From Nonomuraea rhodomycinica (GTDB lineage: Bacteria; Actinomycetota; Actinomycetes; Streptosporangiales; Streptosporangiaceae): a stretch of DNA of 64,000 nucleotides. Position numbers and translations under genes: made by a program. The notes under the pieces are model-generated. The model was not told the DNA's origin. It worked only from the letters and a program-made list of their open reading frames with translations, and did no database searches. Numbering within the stretch: the first letter of the stretch is position 1; each line of letters starts with the position of its first letter. Location of the stretch: contig NZ_JABWGO010000008.1 of the NCBI RefSeq assembly GCF_013363995.1, positions 310,001 to 374,000 on the forward strand, written 5' to 3'. Positions 42,916-51,350 of this stretch are shown in pieces.

Positions 42916-44082
42916 TCAGCCCGACAGGCGCTTGAGCCGGGCCACCGCCTCGTCGATGACCTCTTCCTTCTTGCAGAACGCGAACCGCACGAAGTGGCGG
43001 CCCCGCTCCGGATGGTCGTAGAACACCTGCGTCGGGATCGCCACCACCCCCGCCAGCTCCGGCAGCCGGCGCGTCAGCTCCAGCCCGTCGGTGAAGCCCA
43101 GCGGCCGGATGTCGGTCTGCACGAAGTACGTGCCCGAGGGCCGCAGCACCCCGAACCCGGCCGCCGCCAGCCCCTCCATCAGCCGGTCGCGCTTGTCCTG
43201 CAGCCCGACGCGCAGCTCCTCCACCCACGCCGACTCCTGACGCAGGCCGTGGGCCACCGCGAGCTGCCACGGCGCGCTCGCCGTGAACGTCAGGAACTGC
43301 TTGACCGTCGAGACCGCCCGCACCAGCTCGGCGGGCGCGCACACCCAGCCCGTCTTCCAGCCGGTGACGGAGAACGTCTTGCCCGCCGAGGAGATCATCA
43401 CCGTGCGCTCGCGCATGCCGGGCAGCGTCGCCAGCGGCACGTGCTCCACCCCGTCGAACGTCAGATGCTCGTACACCTCGTCGGTGATCGCCACCAGCCC
43501 GCGCTCCCGGCACAGCTCCGCGATGACCGTCAGCTCCTCGCGGGTGAACACGGTGCCCGTCGGGTTGTGCGGCGAGTTGACCAGGATCGCCCGGGTCCGC
43601 GGGGTGACGGCGGCGCGCAGCTCCTCCGGGTCGAAGGTGAACCGGCCCTCGACGGGGCGCAGCGTCACCGCGGCCAGCCGCGCCTGCGCCAGCGCGATCG
43701 AGGCGGCGTAGGAGTCGTAGTACGGCTCGAACGCGATCACCTCGTCACCCGGCTCGCACAGCGCCATGATCGTGGCCGCGATCGCCTCGGTCGCGCCGAC
43801 CGTCACCAGCACCTCGCCGTCGGCGGCGTAGTCCAGCCCGTAACGGGCGGCCCGGTGCTCGGAGACCGCCCGGCGCAGCTCCGGCACGCCCGGCCCTGGA
43901 GGGTACTGGTTGGCGCCGGACCTGATCGCCCGCACCGCCTCCTCCAGCATCGCCGCCGGCCCGTCGGTGTCCGGGAAGCCCTGCCCCAGGTTGATCGAGC
44001 CGGTGCGCAGCGCCAGCGCGCTCATCTCGGCGAAGATCGTCGTCCCGAACGCGCGCATCCGCGAGACCAGTGGTTCCGTCAC
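42916..44082 (-). CDS. PLP-dependent class I/II aminotransferase
   Basis: A 388-aa fold-type I aminotransferase. It has NLGQGFPDTDGP near the N-terminus, the substrate/PLP-binding NSPHNPTGTV (about 170) and DEVYEHL (about 205), and the PLP lysine in SSAGKTFSVTGWKTGW (about 235). Closest in feel to the methionine/kynurenine/N-succinyl-DAP aminotransferases; exact substrate uncertain. Its stop lies 7 nt from the stop of the convergent FUSC gene. GTG 44082 starts 58 nt from the divergent peptidase gene, so the two promoters are packed together. Confidence 0.9.
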   Translation of the reverse strand: MTEPLVSRMRAFGTTIFAEMSALALRTGSINLGQGFPDTDGPAAMLEEAVRAIRSGANQYPPGPGVPELRRAVSEHRAARYGLDYAADGEVLVTVGATEAIAATIMALCEPGDEVIAFEPYYDSYAASIALAQARLAAVTLRPVEGRFTFDPEELRAAVTPRTRAILVNSPHNPTGTVFTREELTVIAELCRERGLVAITDEVYEHLTFDGVEHVPLATLPGMRERTVMISSAGKTFSVTGWKTGWVCAPAELVRAVSTVKQFLTFTASAPWQLAVAHGLRQESAWVEELRVGLQDKRDRLMEGLAAAGFGVLRPSGTYFVQTDIRPLGFTDGLELTRRLPELAGVVAIPTQVFYDHPERGRHFVRFAFCKKEEVIDEAVARLKRLSG

Positions 44083-44127
44083 GTGACCACCTTAGTCCGC
44101 GAACCCCCGCTCGCCCGGCGGCTGCTC

Positions 44128-44133
44128 TAGTCT
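44128..44133 (+). promoter_or_regulatory. -10 element TAGTCT, leaderless start of TAP-like gene
   Basis: TAGTCT ends 7 nt before GTG 44141. Confidence 0.55.
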
Positions 44134-44140
44134 CGACCAC

Positions 44141-45910
44141 GTGATCACCCGGGTCCTGCTCGCCCTCGCCCTGACCGTCACGCCCCCGGCGCCCCCCGCG
44201 CCCACCCCCACCGCCACGCCCACGCTCCCGCCCGGCCCCAGCGCCGCGCTGGAGGCGGGGCCGTGCCCGGTCGCCGTGCCGCCGGGCACCACGTGCGGGT
44301 CCCTCGTGGTGCCGCAGCGCCGCGACGCGCCCGGCCGCACGATCAAGGTCGGGTACGCCGTCCACCGCTCCACCGCCCCCGCCCGCAGGCCGGACCCCGT
44401 CGTCTACATGAGCGGCGGCCCCGGCTCGGCGTCGTTGCAGCTCACCGGCTTCCTCAGCCAGATGTTCCCCGACCGCGACGTGGTGACGGTCGAGCAGCGC
44501 GGCGGCAGGTACTCCTGGCCGCGGCTCGGCTGCCCCGAGCTGGCGCAGGCCGTGCTCGACCGGCTCACCACCGCCGCCGACGACACCGCCGGGGCCGCCG
44601 CGAGGTGCCGCGCCCGGCTCGAACAGCAGGGCGTCGACCTGCGCGGCTACACCACCAAGGAGATCGCCGCCGACGTCGTCGCCCTGCGCTCGGCGCTCGG
44701 CTACCCCTCCTGGAACCTGTTCGGCGTCAGCTACTCCACCCGTGTCATGGTGGACGCCGCCGCGGCCGACCCCGCCGGCACGCGCTCCGTGCTGCTCGAC
44801 TCGTTCCTCCCGCAGAGCGTGGCCTGGTACGACGACGCCCGGCGCAACCTCGACGACACCCTCGCCCGCCTCGGCCTGAAGGACCGCTTCGCCGCCGCAG
44901 CCAGGCGGCTGGACGCCGCGCCCGCGCGCGTCACCACCGTGGACCCGCTGCGCGGCACCGAGGTCGTGGCCCGCCTCGACGGCGACGACGTGGCGACCGT
45001 CATGGCCGAGGCGCTGCACGAGACCGGCGTGATCGCCGTCTCGGCGCCGCTGGTCGCCGCGCTCGCCGCCGGGCGCGACGAGCCGCTGCGGCCCCTCGCC
45101 GACGCCGTCGGCGACGGGCTCGTCTCCCACGAGCTGGGCCTGTACGAGGCGGTGCAGTGCCAGGACGAGATCCCCGCCAACACCTTCGCCGCCCCGTCGC
45201 GGCTGTTCACCGTGGAGATGGACAAGGCCGTCTGCGACGCCTGGAAGCTGCCCGCCGCCCAGCCGTCGGCCGCCACCGCCAAGGCCCCCGTCCTCGTGGT
45301 GGGCGGCCGGTACGACCCCACCACCCCGCCCCGCACCAGCCGCCCGGCCGCCGAGGCGCTGCCGGGCGCCCGTTTCGCGGAGTTCGACGGCACCGGGCAC
45401 GCGGTGTTCCTGTCCAACCCGTGCGCCCGCCGGCTGATGGCCGCCTTCGTCGAAGCCCCCACCGCCGCCTCCCCCGCCACGGGCGGCGACTGCGCGGCAC
45501 CCGGCGGCGTGCCGCCCCGGCTGGCGGCCGGCGACCTGCACGTGACCGGCTCCCCGTACGTGATCTCCCGCTCCCCCTGGCTCGCCGCCCCGCTCGCCCT
45601 GTTCGCGCTCGTCGCGCTGGTCCAGCTCGTCGCGGGCGCGCTGCGCGGCCGGGCCCTCGCCGCGTTCGCCGGCCTGGCCGGCGCCGCCGCGGCCGGCCTG
45701 CTCGTCCAGGCCGCGTACGGGCTGGTCAGCGAGAACGAGACCGCGCTCGCCGTCGGCCTGCCGTCGGTCGTCACGGCGTACGGCTGGCTCGCTGCCGGGG
45801 CGGTGGCGCTCACGCTCGCCGACCTCGCCCTGCGCCGGACCTGGTGGCGGGCCGGAGCGGCCCTCACCGGAGCGGGATTCCTCGTATGGTGGTTCGCCTG
45901 GTTCCTGTGA
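44141..45910 (+). CDS. TAP-like exported alpha/beta-hydrolase with C-terminal membrane anchor
   Basis: A 589-aa enzyme of the tripeptidyl/prolyl aminopeptidase (S33) group. A hydrophobic N-terminus (signal peptide or anchor, residues 1-15) is followed by a Pro/Thr linker. The oxyanion block is VVYMSGGPGSAS, the nucleophile elbow LFGVSYSTRV, and the TAP-like C-terminal domain has VVGGRYDPTTPP with the catalytic Asp and GTGHAVFL with the His. Four more hydrophobic helices (residues about 470-589) end the protein, which is unusual: most relatives are free secreted enzymes. It probably acts at the outer face of the membrane. Leaderless start at GTG 44141. Confidence 0.85.
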   Translation: MITRVLLALALTVTPPAPPAPTPTATPTLPPGPSAALEAGPCPVAVPPGTTCGSLVVPQRRDAPGRTIKVGYAVHRSTAPARRPDPVVYMSGGPGSASLQLTGFLSQMFPDRDVVTVEQRGGRYSWPRLGCPELAQAVLDRLTTAADDTAGAAARCRARLEQQGVDLRGYTTKEIAADVVALRSALGYPSWNLFGVSYSTRVMVDAAAADPAGTRSVLLDSFLPQSVAWYDDARRNLDDTLARLGLKDRFAAAARRLDAAPARVTTVDPLRGTEVVARLDGDDVATVMAEALHETGVIAVSAPLVAALAAGRDEPLRPLADAVGDGLVSHELGLYEAVQCQDEIPANTFAAPSRLFTVEMDKAVCDAWKLPAAQPSAATAKAPVLVVGGRYDPTTPPRTSRPAAEALPGARFAEFDGTGHAVFLSNPCARRLMAAFVEAPTAASPATGGDCAAPGGVPPRLAAGDLHVTGSPYVISRSPWLAAPLALFALVALVQLVAGALRGRALAAFAGLAGAAAAGLLVQAAYGLVSENETALAVGLPSVVTAYGWLAAGAVALTLADLALRRTWWRAGAALTGAGFLVWWFAWFL

Positions 45911-45935
45911 CATGAGGTGAGTTGTCCTGGCCGCC

Positions 45936-46898
45936 GTGACCCCCCGCATCCGCGCCCTCGACGCCCTCCGCGGCTTCGCGGTGGCCGGGATCATGCTCGT
46001 CAACACCTGGCAGCACGGCCCCCACCAGCCGCGCACCGGGATCGACACCACGATCGAGGCCCTGTTCCAGAGCCGCTTCTACCCGATCTTCTCGCTGCTG
46101 TTCGGCATGAGCTTCGTGCTCTTCCTCCGGCGCGCCGGCCGGCTGAGGCTGCTGGCCCGCCTGCTCTGGCTGTTCTGCCTCGGCCTCGCCCAGCACACCT
46201 TCTACGAGGGCGAGGTGCTGACCGACTACGCCTTCTACGGCGTCGTCCTGCTGCTGCCCGCCTCGTTCCTGTCCGCCGGGATCCCGCTGCTGCTGCTCGC
46301 CGCGGGAGTGACCGGCTGGGGCGTGTGGGCGGGCGGCGGCGTCCTGCTCATCCCCGGCATGTTCGTGCTCGGCATGGCCCTCATGCAGCTGCGGCCGCCC
46401 GCGCGGCTGCTCCTGCCCTTCTTCGCGGTCAGCGCCCTCGCCTCCGCGCTGCTCGTCCTGGCCTGGGCGACCAGAGACGGCTGGGCCGCCCCCCGCGACC
46501 CCCGCGTCTGGACCGTCTACACCGTCGCCGCGCTCACCGGCGCCGCCGCCCTCTCCACCGGAGTCCTGCTGGCCCTGCGCACCCGGCCCGGCGCTCGCCT
46601 GTCCGGCGTGCTGGAGCCGCTCGGCCGGATGGCGCTCACCAACTACCTCACCGGCACCGCCGTCGTCGTCCTCACCTCTCCGCTGGTCCACGCCGACCCC
46701 ACCCGCTGGTCGGTCGTCGCCGTCGCCGCCCTCACCGTCACCGCCCAGGCGCTGTTCGGCCGCTGGTGGCTCGCCCGCCACCGGTACGGCCCGCTGGAGT
46801 GGGTCTGGCGGTGCCTGACCTGGGCCCGACTGGTGCCCAACCGGTTAGAGTCGGGCCGTGACCACCATCGCGCTGTGCCAGATCCCCGTCTCCCCTGA
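45936..46898 (+). CDS. DUF418-like multipass membrane protein
   Basis: A 320-aa protein with about nine hydrophobic helices. It opens with the family hallmark RIRALDALRGFAVAGIMLVN and ends with the DUF418 region (LSGVLEPLGRMALTNYLTGT). It resembles YeiB-like putative acyltransferases with a heparan-glucosaminide acetyltransferase-type N-terminus; transport or acyl transfer is unproven. It follows the TAP-like gene by 25 nt, so it is probably in the same transcript. Its last 41 nt overlap the start of the nitrilase gene in another frame. Confidence 0.82.
   Translation: MTPRIRALDALRGFAVAGIMLVNTWQHGPHQPRTGIDTTIEALFQSRFYPIFSLLFGMSFVLFLRRAGRLRLLARLLWLFCLGLAQHTFYEGEVLTDYAFYGVVLLLPASFLSAGIPLLLLAAGVTGWGVWAGGGVLLIPGMFVLGMALMQLRPPARLLLPFFAVSALASALLVLAWATRDGWAAPRDPRVWTVYTVAALTGAAALSTGVLLALRTRPGARLSGVLEPLGRMALTNYLTGTAVVVLTSPLVHADPTRWSVVAVAALTVTAQALFGRWWLARHRYGPLEWVWRCLTWARLVPNRLESGRDHHRAVPDPRLP
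46846..46851 (+). promoter_or_regulatory. -10 element TAGAGT inside the DUF418 gene, for the nitrilase
   Basis: TAGAGT ends 6 nt before GTG 46858, within the coding sequence of the upstream gene. Confidence 0.5.
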
Positions 46899-47655
46899 CC
46901 CGGGAGCCAACCTCAAGCGGGTACGCGAGGCGCTGGCCCGCGCCGAGGGCGCCGACCTGGCCGTCTTCCCGGAGGCCACGCTCACCCGCTACGGCAGGCG
47001 GATCACCGAGCTGGCCGAACCGCTCGACGGGCCGTTCGTCACCGGCCTGGCCGAGGCCGCCCGCGAGCACGGCACCGCCGTGATCGCCGGGGTGTTCGAG
47101 CCCGGCGGCGCCGGCGACCGCGTCCACAACACCGCCGTGGCGATCGACGCCGACGGCCGGCTCACGGCCGCCTACCGCAAGATCCACCTGTTCGACTCCT
47201 TCGGCGCCCGCGAGTCCGAACTGGTCGCCCCCGGCTCCGAACCGGTCGTCACCGAGCTGGCCGGGCTGCGCGTCGGCCTGGTCACCTGCTACGACCTGCG
47301 CTTCCCCGAGCTGACCAGGGCGCTGGTCGACCGCGGCGCCGACCTGTTCGCCGTCATCGCCGCCTGGGGCTCCGGCCCGCTCAAGGAAGAGCACTGGGTC
47401 ACCCTGGTCCGCGCCCGCGCCCTGGAGAACACCATGTGGACCGTCGCCGTCGGCCAGGCGCCCAACCCCGCCGAGTCGTCCGACGGGTTCGGCGTCGGCC
47501 GCAGCATGCTCGTCGACCCCCTCGGCGTCGCCCGCGCCGACCTCGGCACCGCCCCCCGCGTCCAGCTCGTCACGATCGACCCCGAGACCACCGCCGCCGC
47601 ACGCGCCACACTCCCCTGCCTCGAACATCGCGTTCTAGGGGTCAACAGATCGTAA
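46858..47655 (+). CDS. Carbon-nitrogen hydrolase (deaminated glutathione amidase-like)
   Basis: A 265-aa nitrilase-superfamily amidase. The Glu-Lys-Cys triad is visible: Glu in LAVFPEATL (about 40), Lys in AAYRKIHLFDSFG (about 107), Cys in LVTCYDLRFPEL (about 143). The YDLRFPE and LKEEHWVTL features are like Nit1/NitA amidases that repair deaminated glutathione; other small amides are possible. It is cytoplasmic. It starts inside the end of the DUF418 gene but has its own leaderless-type promoter. Its TAA stop is also the first bases of the -10 element for the next gene. Confidence 0.88.
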   Translation: MTTIALCQIPVSPDPGANLKRVREALARAEGADLAVFPEATLTRYGRRITELAEPLDGPFVTGLAEAAREHGTAVIAGVFEPGGAGDRVHNTAVAIDADGRLTAAYRKIHLFDSFGARESELVAPGSEPVVTELAGLRVGLVTCYDLRFPELTRALVDRGADLFAVIAAWGSGPLKEEHWVTLVRARALENTMWTVAVGQAPNPAESSDGFGVGRSMLVDPLGVARADLGTAPRVQLVTIDPETTAAARATLPCLEHRVLGVNRS

Positions 47656-47658
47656 AAT
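47653..47658 (+). promoter_or_regulatory. -10 element TAAAAT, leaderless start of the unknown pair
   Basis: TAAAAT ends 6 nt before GTG 47665 and shares TAA with the nitrilase stop. It is the best-conserved and most AT-rich -10 in the window. Confidence 0.65.
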
Positions 47659-47664
47659 GAACGG

Positions 47665-48111
47665 GTGAGCAGAACGCACATGCAGAAGGTGGTCCCACCG
47701 CGTCTGCTCGTCCCCTATCTGTCGGGCAAGCGCACGGTGATCTCCGGGTACGTCTACCGCGTGCAGGACTGCGCGCGGCTGACCACGCCCCGCGACCTCT
47801 ACCTCGGGCTCGACCTGTCCTTCGACGGGTCCGAGCTCACCGCCGACGTGCCCGAGCTGTACGTGATGCGGTGGCACGCGCGAGACGTCGACACCTACGT
47901 CGTCCCGTACGGACCGCACATGGGCGGCGACTGGAGCGACGTGCCGCCGTTCGCCGGCAACGGGTTCACCACCTCGACCCACCACGTGGTGCCGCAGTTC
48001 CACACCATCCCCATGCCGATCCCCGCCGGCGCCGAGATCGTGCACCTCACCGACGACGGCGAACGCCCGTTCGCCGTCTACGACGGACTCACCTGGCGGC
48101 CCGCCGCATGA
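47665..48111 (+). CDS. Unknown 148-aa protein, possibly ART-like fold
   Basis: Not a family I recognise. It is globular, soluble, with no signal or membrane segment. Its layout loosely recalls ADP-ribosyltransferase folds: an Arg in GYVYRVQD (residue 32), a GFTTSTHHV segment (101-108, cf. the STS motif) followed by an aromatic, and a later Glu (E133) after IPAGAEIVHL. These resemblances are weak and may be chance. It is the first gene of a two-gene unit whose second gene starts at the overlapping ATGA. The strong, leaderless TAAAAT promoter suggests real expression. Confidence 0.7.
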   Translation: MSRTHMQKVVPPRLLVPYLSGKRTVISGYVYRVQDCARLTTPRDLYLGLDLSFDGSELTADVPELYVMRWHARDVDTYVVPYGPHMGGDWSDVPPFAGNGFTTSTHHVVPQFHTIPMPIPAGAEIVHLTDDGERPFAVYDGLTWRPAA

Positions 48112-48503
48112 ACGACGAGCTCACCCCCGTGGCGTCGGGGTTCATCGCCCGCTTCGGCGAGCACACCCTGCCCGCCGCCCTCGGCCCCGAAAGCGACCAG
48201 GTCGTCCTGTTCAGCGAGGACGAACTCGACGGCTTCGAGGCGGCCTCCGGCTACTGGCGGCGCGAGGTCCGCCGCGACGAGCTGGAGTGGCTCGTCCTCA
48301 TCCGCACCGTCGGCGCGTTCGGCGGCGAGCCGTGCGTCGTGCTCGACGAGGACGACGACGGCCTGCACATCGCCTACCTCGGCCACAGCGGCATGAAGGC
48401 CGAGGCCCTCGGCTACTGGATGGTCGACCACGGCGCCTACGAGGTCGTGGTGCCCCGCGAGGAGGTCTTCTCCATCCGCGTGGAACGCATCCCGGTGCCC
48501 TGA
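48108..48503 (+). CDS. Unknown acidic 131-aa protein, partner of the preceding gene
   Basis: A soluble, acidic protein (clusters such as DELDG, RRDELEW, DEDDDG). It has the mixed alpha/beta pattern of small regulatory or immunity-like proteins, but no recognised domain. The ATG overlaps the stop of the upstream gene by 4 nt, giving coupled translation. Conserved-looking segments are LVLIRTVGAFGGEPCVVLDE and HGAYEVVVPREEVFSIRVE. An inhibitor or chaperone of the first protein is one reading; there is no direct evidence. Confidence 0.7.
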   Translation: MNDELTPVASGFIARFGEHTLPAALGPESDQVVLFSEDELDGFEAASGYWRREVRRDELEWLVLIRTVGAFGGEPCVVLDEDDDGLHIAYLGHSGMKAEALGYWMVDHGAYEVVVPREEVFSIRVERIPVP

Positions 48504-48525
48504 CCCCTCCCGCCGTCCCCCAGCG

Positions 48526-50016
48526 TCAGAGCCCCAGGTTGCGGTAGCGGGCCAGCCGGGTCGCCAGCCGGTCCCCCACGGGCTGCGGCAGCAGCCCGGC
48601 GATCTCGTGCTCCAGCGCCCGCCCCACCCGCTCGCAGAACGCCCGATGCTCGTAGGCCGCGTCCGGCCGCTCCGGGATCACCCGGTCCACGATCCCCGCA
48701 CGGCGCAGGTCCGTCGCCCGCACCCCCTGCGCCTGCGCGATCTCCGGGGCGAAGTCGACCGACCGGTAGAGGATCGCCGAGGCGCCCTCCGGCGGCAGCG
48801 GCGACAGCCACGCGTGCTGCGCGCACAGCACCCGGTCGGCCGGCAGCAGCGCCAGCGCCGCACCCCCCGCCCCCTCCCCCAGCAGCAGGCACACCGTCGG
48901 CGCGTCCAGCGACACCATGTCCGCCAGGCAGCGCGCGATCTCCCCCGCCAGGCCGCCCTCCTCGGCCGCCTTCGACAGCGCCGCCCCCGCCGTGTCGATC
49001 ACCGTCACCAGCGGCAGCCCCAGCTCCGCCGCCAGCCGCATGCCGCGCCGCGCGATCCGCAGCCCCGCCGGGCCGAGCGGCGCGCTGGACCGCTGGCTGC
49101 GCCGGTCCTGCCCCAGCACCACCGCCGGCGCCTCGCCGAACCTGGCCAGCGCCAGCAGCAGCCCCGGATCGTTCTCCCCCGCGCCCGTGCCGTTCAACGG
49201 CGTCACGTCCCGCGCCGCCAGCTTCAGCAGCGACCGCACGCCCGGCCGGTCGTCCCGGCGCGACCTGCTGATCGCCTCCCACGCCTCCACCGGACGCAGG
49301 TCCTCCTCCGGCGGCTCCCCCGGCCGCAGCCGCGACGTGTCGGCGCACAGCACCGACAACGCCCGCGCCGCCATCTCCCGCGCGTCCTCCGCCGGCACCA
49401 CCGCGTCCACCAGCCCGTGCCGGAACAGGTTCTCCGCGAGCTGCACCCCCTCCGGGAACGGGTAGCCGTGCAGCGCCTCGAACACCCTCGGCCCGAGGAA
49501 CCCGATCAGCGCCCCCGGCTCGGCCGCCGTCACGTGCCCCAGCGACCCCCACGAGGCGAACACCCCGCCCGTCGTCGGATGCCGCAGGTACACCACGTGC
49601 GGCAGCCCCGCCGCCCGGTGCGCCTGCACCGCAGCGGTGATCTTCACCATCTGCACGAACGCGACCGCGCCCTCCTGCATCCGGGTGCCGCCCGAGGCCG
49701 GCGCCGCCAGCAGCGGCAGCCGCTCCCGCGCCGCCCGCTCCACCGCCGTGGTGATCCGCTCGGCCGCCGCCACCCCGATCGAGCCCGCCATGAACGAGAA
49801 CTCGCTCGCCACCACCGCGACCCGCCGCCCGTCCAGCAGCCCCTCACCGGTGATCACCGACTCGTCGTAGCCGGACTTGGCCCGCGCGGCGGCCAGCTCC
49901 TCGGCGTACGACGACCCCGGGGCTGCCGGATCGACCGGCGGCACGTCCCACGACGTCCACGACCCCTTGTCGAGGACCGTGTCGATCAGCGTGCGCGCGT
50001 CCGGACGGCTCACCAT
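48526..50016 (-). CDS. Fused acyl-CoA carboxylase carboxyltransferase (AccD-AccA type)
   Basis: A 496-aa crotonase-fold protein holding both carboxyltransferase halves. The beta-like half (to about residue 230) has SEFSFMAGSIGVAAAERI and PASGGTRMQEGAVAFVQM. The alpha-like half has GENDPGLLLALARFGE, the VTVIDTAGAALSKAAEEGG oxyanion segment, GEGAGGAALALLPADRVL and LPPEGASAILY. No N-terminal zinc ribbon of typical AccD is present, and no biotin carboxylase or BCCP gene lies nearby. It would carboxylate acetyl-CoA or another acyl-CoA. ATG 50016 is annotated, though GTG 50013 has better spacing to AAGGAG. It follows the CoA-transferase gene by 70 nt. Confidence 0.85.
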   Translation of the reverse strand: MVSRPDARTLIDTVLDKGSWTSWDVPPVDPAAPGSSYAEELAAARAKSGYDESVITGEGLLDGRRVAVVASEFSFMAGSIGVAAAERITTAVERAARERLPLLAAPASGGTRMQEGAVAFVQMVKITAAVQAHRAAGLPHVVYLRHPTTGGVFASWGSLGHVTAAEPGALIGFLGPRVFEALHGYPFPEGVQLAENLFRHGLVDAVVPAEDAREMAARALSVLCADTSRLRPGEPPEEDLRPVEAWEAISRSRRDDRPGVRSLLKLAARDVTPLNGTGAGENDPGLLLALARFGEAPAVVLGQDRRSQRSSAPLGPAGLRIARRGMRLAAELGLPLVTVIDTAGAALSKAAEEGGLAGEIARCLADMVSLDAPTVCLLLGEGAGGAALALLPADRVLCAQHAWLSPLPPEGASAILYRSVDFAPEIAQAQGVRATDLRRAGIVDRVIPERPDAAYEHRAFCERVGRALEHEIAGLLPQPVGDRLATRLARYRNLGL

Positions 50017-50086
50017 GGCTCCTTCGTGTCAAGCACTGCTGCAATGTTGACGCACGAACGGGCCGGCCGGTGCCCCGGCGCGGCCG

Positions 50087-51274
50087 TCATCTCTCGCGAT
50101 CTTCGAGCCAGGCGAGCACCGCCGCGTCGTCCTGGCCCAGCAGCGGCGGCGCCGTGTGCCGCGCCTCGCCGCGTTCTCCCTGCTCCGGCCCGCCTGACGC
50201 CGGCCACTCGAAGCGCAGCGGCGGGCCCGGCAGCTCGATGCGGCCCAGCACCGGATGCTCCACCTCCACCACCAGGCCCTGCGAGCGGGTCTGGTCCCAG
50301 GTGTAGACCTCGTCCAGCGACCTGATCGCCCCCGCCGGCACCCCCGCCTCGGCCAGCAGCGCCAGCCAGTGCCCCCGGTCGTGGGCGGCCAGCGCCTGCT
50401 CCATGTCCGCCACCAGCTCGTCGCGGTGGGCCCGCCGCTCCCGGTTGGAGGCGTACCGCGGCTGGTTCGGGTCGATGCCCAGCAGCGCGGCCACCTTGCG
50501 CCACTGGCCCTCGTTCGCCGCCGCGATCTGCAGCATGCCGTCCGCGCAGCGGAACGAGCCGTACGGGGTGATGGAGGCGTGGTGGTTGCCGCCCGCCGCC
50601 GGCACCGTGCCGCCGACCGTCCAGGCCGTGCCGTGGTAGGAGTGCACCCCGGTCACCGCCGCCAGCAGGGAGGTGCGCACCACCCGGCCCCTGCCGGTGC
50701 GCTCCCGCTCGTACAGGGCCGCCGCCACGCCGTACGCGCCGTGGATGCCGGCCAGCAGGTCGGCGATCGACGCGCCCACCCGGTACGGCTCGTCCGGCGA
50801 CGGGCCGGTCAGCGACATCAGGCCCGCCTCACCCTGGGCGATCTGGTCGTAGCCCGGCCGGCCGCCCTCCGGCCCGTCGTGCCCGAACCCGGTGATCGAC
50901 AGGACGACCAGGCGCGGGTTCAGCTCGTGCAGCCGCTCCACCGGGAAGCCGAGCCGGTCCAGCACGCCGGTGCGGAAGTTCTCCACCAGCACGTCGCTCT
51001 GCCGGACGAGGCGCTCGACGAGCCGCTTGCCCTCCGCCGACTTCAGATTGACGGTGATGGACTCCTTGTTCCGGTTCGCCGCCAGGAAATAGGTCGAAAT
51101 ATCGTGATCAGGGCCGACGAAGGGCGGACCCCAGTGCCGCGACTCGTCCCCGCCCTCCGGATGCTCGACCTTGATCACCTTGGCGCCCAGGTCACCCAGC
51201 ATCTGCGCCGCGTGCGGACCCGCCAGGGCCCTGGACAGGTCCAGGACCACGATGTCGTCGAGCGGTCCGAGCAC
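50087..51274 (-). CDS. CaiB/BaiF (family III) CoA-transferase
   Basis: A 395-aa enzyme that moves CoA between a donor thioester and a carboxylic acid. The N-terminal VVLDLSRALAGPHAAQMLGDLG and VEHPEGGDESRHW, the NFRTGVLDRLGF segment, and the catalytic Asp in RPGYDQIAQGEAGLMSLTG (about residue 153) are diagnostic. Formyl-, succinyl- or other specificities cannot be told apart. GTG 51274 has GGAGG 5 nt upstream; extra in-frame codons above it lack support. It is the first gene of a likely two-gene operon with the carboxyltransferase. Confidence 0.9.
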   Translation of the reverse strand: MLGPLDDIVVLDLSRALAGPHAAQMLGDLGAKVIKVEHPEGGDESRHWGPPFVGPDHDISTYFLAANRNKESITVNLKSAEGKRLVERLVRQSDVLVENFRTGVLDRLGFPVERLHELNPRLVVLSITGFGHDGPEGGRPGYDQIAQGEAGLMSLTGPSPDEPYRVGASIADLLAGIHGAYGVAAALYERERTGRGRVVRTSLLAAVTGVHSYHGTAWTVGGTVPAAGGNHHASITPYGSFRCADGMLQIAAANEGQWRKVAALLGIDPNQPRYASNRERRAHRDELVADMEQALAAHDRGHWLALLAEAGVPAGAIRSLDEVYTWDQTRSQGLVVEVEHPVLGRIELPGPPLRFEWPASGGPEQGERGEARHTAPPLLGQDDAAVLAWLEDRER

Positions 51275-51338
51275 GTCATCCTCCAGCACACGTTCCGGGG
51301 GTGAACCGTCATTCTCCCCCCATCCACCCCACCTCACC

Positions 51339-51344
51339 TACCCT
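51339..51344 (+). promoter_or_regulatory. -10 element TACCCT, leaderless start of kinase gene
   Basis: TACCCT ends 6 nt before GTG 51351. Confidence 0.5.
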
Positions 51345-51350
51345 GGGTGG

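Noticed and set aside
48526-51274. Malonate or cyclic-amide pathway joining barbiturase, carboxyltransferase and hyuAB
   Set aside because: Tempting because all handle acyl or cyclic-amide compounds, but the genes are 9-15 kb apart with unrelated genes between and no shared operator was found.
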